This document shows positions 57,026 through 64,000 of a stretch of 64,000 nucleotides of DNA, one piece after another. How positions within the stretch are numbered: the stretch's first letter is position 1; each line of letters opens with the position of its first letter. Made by a program: the position numbers and the translations under genes. The notes beneath the pieces are model-generated. The model saw only the letters and a list, made by a program, of their open reading frames with translations, was not told where the DNA came from and did not search any database. The stretch is from Brachyhypopomus gauderio (lineage: Eukaryota; Chordata; Actinopteri; Gymnotiformes; Hypopomidae): contig NC_135224.1 in NCBI RefSeq assembly GCF_052324685.1, positions 20,092,412 to 20,156,411 of the forward strand, written 5' to 3'.

Positions 57026-57317
57026 ATATCTTCAACCTGCCTTTGTATTAAACACATAGAATAAAAAAGTACAAACAACACTTTGGCATTGGCTGAGGGT
57101 TTTGAAAGAGGTATTAATTATTATTATTAGTAGTAGTAGTAATAATAATAATAATAATAATATAATTTTTTTTATTAATTCGTCCAAAAACGTCGTCAAA
57201 AACAGGCAGGTATTAACCAGGAAGACAACATCAGGCAATTAAACAGTTTTAAATGTTTTGAGGCAGAAACAAAACTTCGCAATGACAAATTAATAGGTTT
57301 AAATAGAGTTTGCAGGG

Positions 57318-57443
57318 TAGTTGTGGCCTGGCGGTTAGGGAGCTGGTCTTGAGACCGAAGGGTCGTGGGTTCGAGTCCCAGACTTGAGGCCGAGGTTGTG
57401 TGGTGGTACTCCGAGTTAAATGAGAGACTAAAAAAAAATAAAG
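57318..57443 (+). mobile_element. tRNA-derived SINE nested in the MITE
   Basis: An internal RNA polymerase III promoter is clear: box A-like TGGCCTGGCGG at 57324-57334 and a perfect box B GGTTCGAGTCC at 57368-57378. A tRNA-unrelated body follows, and then an A-rich tail at 57431-57443. It is a SINE rather than a tRNA gene because the ends do not form an acceptor stem. Confidence 0.7.
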
Positions 57444-57885
57444 TTGTTCTTTTTTTCATTATGGCATACAGTTGTTTTTTTCCTCTCTCCCATGCAATTT
57501 TGAGCATCATGAACGTGAATTTTATGGTTTATTCAAGGTTGAATGTATGACGTTGAAACGACGTTGGCATATCAACGTTGATTCACCTTTCAAAATCGAC
57601 ACAAAATCCAACGTTGATTCAACCATCACTTTCGACGTTGATTCAACGTCGATTCAACGTTGAAATGCCTGCTGGGATACTGCACTTAATTGTTTGCCAC
57701 GCAAATCCGAAGTCAAACATCACACTGCAACAACGTTCACAAGTATAGCCTATAGGCTACATAAAAGCTATAGTCTAATGAAGAGTGGATAAAATGTTTT
57801 TCTGGCCACGTGTATGGCAAAGTCAGGAAATCACAAGAGATCATCTGACCTAGATCAAAACACACGAAACTCTTAAAGGGAAGCC

Positions 57886-58270
57886 GGTGTTACACCGAAA
57901 TCTGCGACCACCTAATTCTGTGACTTGCTTTCCGACTGTGTATCTTCACCAGCACACACTGTTTAATTAACAGGCTTAGACATTTTACTCTAAGGAATCA
58001 TAAACCATTGATTGAGTACCAATGTGCAGTCATCAGAATATGAGACCCCACTTCGTAATAAAGGCACCAATCAAAACGTTTTCTCTCATTTTTATTTGCG
58101 CAAACGTTTATATGCCTGATATCAGCAGAGGGCCAGCAGTAGAAATCACATATAACTCATTATTCATTAATTATGGCCGTACAGTGAGGTCACATATTCT
58201 GACAACAACCTTCATGAATGGTGGCCCATGTAACTGCTTGCGCTACACTCACAGATTTCGGTGTAACACC
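57886..58270. mobile_element. 385-bp MITE with 19-bp perfect terminal inverted repeats
   Basis: GGTGTTACACCGAAATCTG at 57886-57904 is exactly repeated in reverse at the right end (to 58270). The flanks share AAGCC or similar, so the target duplication is uncertain. The interior has no transposase. Confidence 0.65.
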
Positions 58271-60531
58271 AAAGCCGCACAATACATCGAAATAGACGTT
58301 AATTGCAGCTATCGCCTCTTTATGGGTGCAGGCGTTCACTGCTGAAAGTACTCGGGGGTGTGTGCAAACTACAAATGATCTTACAGCAGGCGTCACTCTG
58401 ACCTGATGGGGGAAGATCTTTCCCGAGAAGGTGCATGCAACTGTGTTTGAGGGTGCATGCAAAAGTGTGTCGATACAGCACGCGCAGAACTGCAATTCGT
58501 CTTTAAGCGCCTATGTCACGAGAGCAAAACCTTCACTGACGCGCTGTCCCTTCACGCGCAGACCAAGACACTGGTGGGAAAAGGTGGAAGCTTCGCCTTA
58601 ACGAGCCCCGCGTGAACCGTGCAGTATCCTCGCATGCTGTTCTTATTAGTCCAATTTTATGCTATCAAGGATACCCAGTCCAGAGATTTAACCTGACACG
58701 TTGGACACCGATAAAAAACTTAAACCTTTCTATCCCTCCAATTAAATCAGTGTGGTCAAATGAATAATTAAGACTCGATGACAACTGTTTCCAAGTAATG
58801 CAGAGTAATTCATACTATCAGTTATTTACTGAACAAGCAGGATAACATTTCAAGCAGATCCAGGACCAGTCAGACTCGCAGGTGTCTTCAGTTTTTATAT
58901 GTTTGGATTATTAACCGTGTAACTGGTTGCAAGGGAGTCGTCTGGCTACTGCCCGCAACTCCTTATCGGAGAGAGGCTCGTATTTTGGCACCGAATGGTA
59001 TTAAAGTGCAAACAGCAAACCGAGAACTGATGAGAATATGAACACACGCTTTTAGTTTTTCACACAGGGACGTGAACCCACGCCTCTTTCACGTGTTTCT
59101 TTATTGTCGTTATACACGTAGAATATGATTATATGTTATATGTACTTAGGTGAGTGATATGACTGTGTGGATCATGGACACATGTGTCATATGTCTGGAG
59201 CATCTTCTATGGCCTTCGTTTAGGGCGTAAATATACAAATACAAAACGCTATAGCACGTGTATGGTACATCTGAAGCTGCTCTGTATCGTAAATATTCAG
59301 TAAGGTTACTTACTGCTATCTAATCTTACGCCTGAATCCCTCCACTGTAATCAGACATACAAACCCGCACGTGTTTTGGCATTGGCTACAGAAGCTGTGG
59401 TGTGTGTGGTGCAGGTGCTGTGCGCGAGGACGTCGAGACCGCGCGACATCTGCACACGCGCGCTATAGGCCCCCTCGCGCGCCCCCGGAGCCCGGGTGGA
59501 GGCGCAGGGTTGCTCAGCTCCACCCACAGAGATGTGGGTGTGTAATTGTGTAGTAAGGAGTGTTTAGTGCGACCAAAGCCCCAGTATGGAGATCCACATG
59601 CTGTTATAATAACTCAGGCTAAGGAAATATTGTCTTACCTTTATGTTCTTTTTTCTTAGTCACTGTTTTAAACTTAAAACTGTGTTTTGGACAGTGTTTT
59701 GCTTAAAACTTTGGGCTTGAGTGTTTATAATGGAGTTTTGCCACAAACACTTGTGAATGTGTAATGAATTTATGTATTTTTTATGGATAGAAACTACACA
59801 AAAGGAGAATGAAGAACGAGTGGGTGCACTTCACCCATTCACACCCTCTAGTGATACTGCTCTTGTAACACTCTTCAGCCATTCACACATCTATTGATTA
59901 TATACTCCCTTTATTCGGGACTTTTCTCTGGACACTTAACAAATGAAGACCTGCTTGCACATCGCCTCTCGAGCTCTCAGCACCTGCGTGTCAGAACGCA
60001 CCTCAGACATTTGCCCGGGATTTCACTACTGCTTAAATGCATCTTAGATTTTTTGCACGTTTTGCCAGCAGGTGTTAGTAATGCCTGGTTTAACAGCAGT
60101 CTGCACAACGCTGCTGAGGTGTTCAGCATTCTAAGCATAATCACACAGCTGAAATCAAACATCTGCTGATGGCAAAATTCAGCACTTGAAACAGTCTGCT
60201 GTTCCTCCTCATTGCTGACGACTGTGTCTGAGGTGCATTATTGTGATACAAATATGGCTTCATTAAACCTCTGACAGTTGTTTCTGTGCCCCAGGTGTTT
60301 CATGTGAGGAACGACACGACGATCTTAACTAAGTGCGAATCACAACCACTGAAACAAGATGCAGGAACTGCTGATGGTGGAGGTTCTTTTAGCGCTACTA
60401 ACACCACTCCTTTAAATACACGACCCGAACCAGCTCCTCAACAAGAGATGAAGAGCCTGGATGTCATACACATGCTGTGCCAGAGGATTGTGCTGATGGA
60501 GATGATCAAAAGTCACAAAATACAGGTCTAG
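58271..60531. other. Intergenic sequence with no recognised gene
   Basis: A small GC-rich, CpG-containing island at about 59370-59530 and a short frame at 60286-60531 preceded by an acceptor-like cccag. Neither resembles a known protein. Confidence 0.4.
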
Positions 60532-60885
60532 TCACGAGTCTTTAGGCTGGAGTCCAAGTCTAGTCACAAGTCTTTAGGCTGGAGTCCAAGTCTAGTCACT
60601 AGTCTTTTGGCTGGAGTCCAAGTCTAGTCACGAGTCTTTAGGCTGGAGTCCAAGTCTAGTCACAAGTCTTTTGGCTGGAGTCCAAGTCTAGACACGAGTC
60701 TTTAGGCTGGAGTCCAAGTCTAGTCCCTAGTCTTTTGGCTGGAGTCCAAGTCTACACATGAGTCTTTAGGCTGGAGTCCAAGTCTAGTCACGAGTCTTTT
60801 GGCTGGAGTCCAAGTCTAGTCACGAGTCTTTAGGCTGGAGTCCAAGTCTAGTCATGAGTCTTTTGTCTGGAGTCCATGTCTAGTC
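60532..60885 (+). repeat. 32-bp minisatellite, about 11 copies
   Basis: Units contain CACGAGTCTTTAGGCTGG and AGTCCAAGTCTAGT, with TAGG/TTGG variants. Confidence 0.94.
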
Positions 60886-61218
60886 ATGAATCTATAAAAT
60901 GTCAATGGTTGTTTTTATGTTTGTTTAAAAGTGGCTACTAAGTTAATTTGGGATTGGGGATATGCTAGCTGAAATGACAGCGTCACGAGATAAGAAAGTA
61001 TTATTTCTGTAACACGCACACAGCGCCTGGATAACGGACCGACTCTTATTGTTAGTCTGAGACGAGTTGAGAGTCTTTAGGGACGAGTGCCCATCTCTGA
61101 CACACACACACACACACACACTCATCAATCCAGTGTGTCCTGCCCCTGCCCTCAGTCTCCCCCTTCTGCACAAACTAGCGTCTGTCGCCATCCCAGCTGA
61201 TGGTGATCTAGTGGAGAC

Positions 61219-61281
61219 AGCCAATCAGGAGATGTGTAGGTCTGACCGTGAGCCAATCAGGAGATGTGTAGGTCTGACCGT
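61219..61281 (+). repeat. 31-bp tandem duplication
   Basis: Two copies starting GCCAATCAGGAGATGTGTAG side by side; no known function. Confidence 0.85.
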
Positions 61282-61949
61282 GAACACCTGGCCCCAATCA
61301 TTCATACATGTGGGGCCTAACACAATGGAAAAAGGTACAAGGGCTGTTGGAGTAGTGCAATTATACACTAAAAAGGAAAAAAGTGATTTCACACACAGAG
61401 ACCTATTGTACACACTGAGACAAGCTGTGAAAAAGAAGATGAGAGAATTACACCAGACCCAGAACAAATGGATTACCCATCATGCACAGAGCTGGGGTGA
61501 GCAGTTGGGCCGCCTTTGTCATAGCGCCTCCCAGAGGGTGACCTGAGCGCTGACTGGCACTTCATTACAGAGGTGTGGGGTCTGTGAGGCGTGTGGAGCC
61601 GCTGCTTGTCACCGCTGGGGGGGGGGGGGGGGGGGGGGGGTTTCAGAGAATAATGTCACGGACCGTATCCAATCACGGCAGAGCACGGGTGTGAAGAAAG
61701 CCGACCTTTAGTGAGCAGATACCAGCATCAGACAAGCAAAGGTCCACAGACAGCCCCCCCCCAACCTCAAAAAAGCAAGCACGGAGATGCAAATGTGTTC
61801 AGCAGGTTAATGAAGTTCATTCTAACCAAGTTCACTCAAACCAAGTTCACTCAAACCAAGTTCACTCAAACCAAGTTCCTAGTACCAAGTACAAAAATGT
61901 AGGCAAAAAAGGAGCAAGGATTAAAAAAAAAAACACAGCATACCGGGGT

Positions 61950-63415
61950 CTATACTGGGAGGTTTAGTGTTACATATCTCACTATACTAGGAGGTTTAGT
62001 GTTACATATCTCATAGTACTGGGAGGTTTAGTGTTACATATCTCATAGTACTGGGAGGTTTAGTGTTACATATCTCATTATACTGGGAGGTTTAGTGTTA
62101 CATATCTCATTGTACTGGGAGGTTTAGTGTTACATATCTCATTATACTGGGAGGTTTAGTGTTACATATCTCACTATACTGGGAGGTTTAGTGTTACATA
62201 TCTCATTATACTGGGAGGTTTAGTATTACATATCTCACTATACTGGGAGGTTTAGTATTACATATCTCACTATACTGGGAGGTTTAGTATTACATATCTC
62301 ATTATACTGGGAGGTTTAGTATTACATATCTCATTATACTGGGAGGTTTAGTGTTACATATCTCATTATACTGGGAGGTTTAGTGTTACATATCTCACTA
62401 TACTGGGAGGTTTAGTGTTACATATCTCATTATACTGGGAGGTTTAGTATTACATATCTCACTATACTGGGAGGTTTAGTATTACATATCTCACTATACT
62501 GGGAGGTTTAGTATTACATATCTCATTATACTGGGAGGTTTAGTATTACATATTTCATTATACTGGGAGGTTTAGTGTTACATATCTCACTATACTAGGA
62601 GGTTTAATATTACATATCTCATTATACTGGGAGGTTTAGTGTTACATATCTCATTATACTGGGAGGTTTAGTGTTACATATCTCACTATACTGGGAGGTT
62701 TAGTGTTACATATCTCATTATACTGGGAGCTTTAGTATTACATATCTCACTATACTGGGAGGTTTAGTATTACATATCTCACTATACTGGGAGGTTTAGT
62801 ATTACATATCTCATTATACTGGGAGGTTTAGTGTTACATATCTCACTATACTGGGAGGTTTAGTGTTACATATCTCATTATACTGGGAGGTTTAGTATTA
62901 CATATCTCACTATACTGGGAGGTTTAGTATTACATATCTCACTATACTGGGAGGTTTAGTATTACATATCTCATTATACTGGGAGGTTTAGTATTACATA
63001 TCTCATTATACTGGGAGGTTTAGTGTTACATATCTCACTATACTAGGAGGTTTAATATTACATATCTCATTATACTGGGAGGTTTAGTGTTACATATCTC
63101 ATTATACTGGGAGGTTTAGTGTTACATATCTCACTATACTGGGAGGTTTAGTGTTACATATCTCATTATACTGGGAGCTTTAGTATTACATATCTCACTA
63201 TACTGGGAGGTTTAGTATTACATATCTCATTATACTGGGAGCTTTAGTGTTACATATCTCACTATACTGGGAGCTTTAGTGTTACATATCTCACTATACT
63301 GGGAGGTTTAGTGTTACATATCTCACTATACTGGGAGGTTTAGTGCTGCATATCTCACTATACTGGGAGGTTTAGTATTACATATCTCACTATACTGGGA
63401 GGTTTAATCCCTATA
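61950..63415 (+). repeat. 32-bp satellite array, about 46 copies, with 448-bp higher-order repeat
   Basis: The unit contains TATACTGGGAGGTTTAGTGT and TACATATCTCAT, with GTGTT/GTATT and CATTA/CACTA alternatives. Two rare markers recur exactly 448 bases (14 units) apart: ACTAGGAGGTTTAATATT (62591 and 63039) and GGGAGCTTTAGTATT (62725 and 63173). Confidence 0.96.
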
Positions 63416-63701
63416 CTGGGAGGTGTTTCTGTGGATGGACCAGGTCCAGATTATTCCCACATAGTCAGGCATTGTGTTCCTGAGTCTTGACTTAACAAAG
63501 TTTCATTTACACTATTGCATGATTGTCCTAATGTGCTTCTGATCTACAGTCTTCTGATTTTGTTTATTAGGGCCTTCTCCGTATATGACCTTTGCCCCTG
63601 CCAGTTTGTAATATTTTCTGAAACATGTGATTTTGTCTTCCAAGCTGCTGTTTGTGTAGTTAAGGGGCTTTTCAAATACCTGTAATCTTCCACCACCTCC
63701 C

Positions 63702-64000
63702 TGTCACGAGTCCCCTTCCCCTCCGCTGGGCAGCGGCGTCGTCCGCGTGGATGTTTGTTTTGGTTCTGTTCTGTTGCACATTCTTGTCAATTTTGGTTTT
63801 TGTCCCTCATCGGTTCATGGTGGTGGCTCGGCACGTGTGGTTCGGCGTGTGTGTTAATACGACTTTGTATCATTTCTTTTTTAAGCTCTTTGTACTTGTT
63901 TGACCCATTGTTGGTCGTTAACGTTACATTGGCTACTTTTGTTACCGTGAGTGCATTTTTATGTTCGGTTTAGTTTTCGTTCATTAACGCTTCGGTTGGA
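63702..64000 (+). other. Possible LTR start running off the right edge
   Basis: TGTCACGAGTCCCC opens a stretch that is unlike the satellite to its left. TG with TGTCACG is a frequent LTR beginning in fish retrotransposons. No second copy, primer site or coding region is visible, so this is a weak call. Confidence 0.2.

Larger units (their letters stand above)
56768..57677. mobile_element. MITE-like DNA element with TA duplication
   Basis: The termini are TCCCAGCTGGCA at the left and, reversed, TCCCAGCAGGCATTTCAACG at the right, with TA on both sides (56766-56767, 57678-57679). The interior is rich in CAACGTTGA palindromes. A 51-bp tandem repeat and a SINE sit inside. No transposase. Confidence 0.65.

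Noticed and set aside
57318..57390. Functional tRNA gene
   Set aside because: Box A and box B are present, but the ends do not pair as an acceptor stem and a SINE body with an A tail follows.
61950..63415. CRISPR-like array
   Set aside because: Units abut directly with no unique spacers, and the host is a vertebrate. The same applies to the 44-bp and both 32-bp arrays.

Overview
The window is vertebrate, almost certainly teleost fish, nuclear DNA. Genes are split into short exons with GT-AG introns. The conserved proteins are vertebrate families, Tc1-like and hAT-like relics and a tRNA-derived SINE are present, and long CA/TG, CT and TA tracts occur throughout. I could not name the species. 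Four protein genes can be rebuilt exon by exon with reading frames that join cleanly. Layout on the + strand: (1) 846-9371 holds the last 15 coding exons of a CARMIL-family actin regulator, best matched to carmil3. Its 5' part lies left of the window, and an hAT relic of about 2 kb sits in one intron. (2) 19225-37929 holds a five-exon RGK-family small GTPase, best matched to rem2. A 13.3 kb intron inside it carries two large minisatellites. Layout on the - strand: (3) 51714-43873 is the complete 22-coding-exon copb2 (coatomer beta-prime subunit), convergent with rem2. (4) 53879-52425 is a complete four-exon cellular retinol-binding protein, rbp2-like. It lies head-to-tail with copb2, the neighbour relationship known from human 3q23. 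From 54 kb to the right edge I see no convincing gene: it holds MITE-like elements, a SINE, several minisatellites and a 1.5 kb satellite array of 32-bp units. The proteins have separate jobs: CARMIL caps and uncaps actin filaments, RGK GTPases inhibit voltage-gated calcium channels, COPB2 is part of the COPI vesicle coat, and CRBP carries retinol. They are neighbours rather than a pathway, and nothing suggests a defence or biosynthetic system. What stands out is the density of tandem arrays. At least a dozen unrelated minisatellites (units from 4 to 51 bp) lie in 64 kb, some against splice sites, some with higher-order duplication, and some open in every forward frame so that they imitate huge genes. 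The rem2 copy carries a 45-bp tandem duplication in its C-terminal tail and has lost canonical G-box residues. The retinol-binding protein has His where retinol-preferring CRBPs have Gln.
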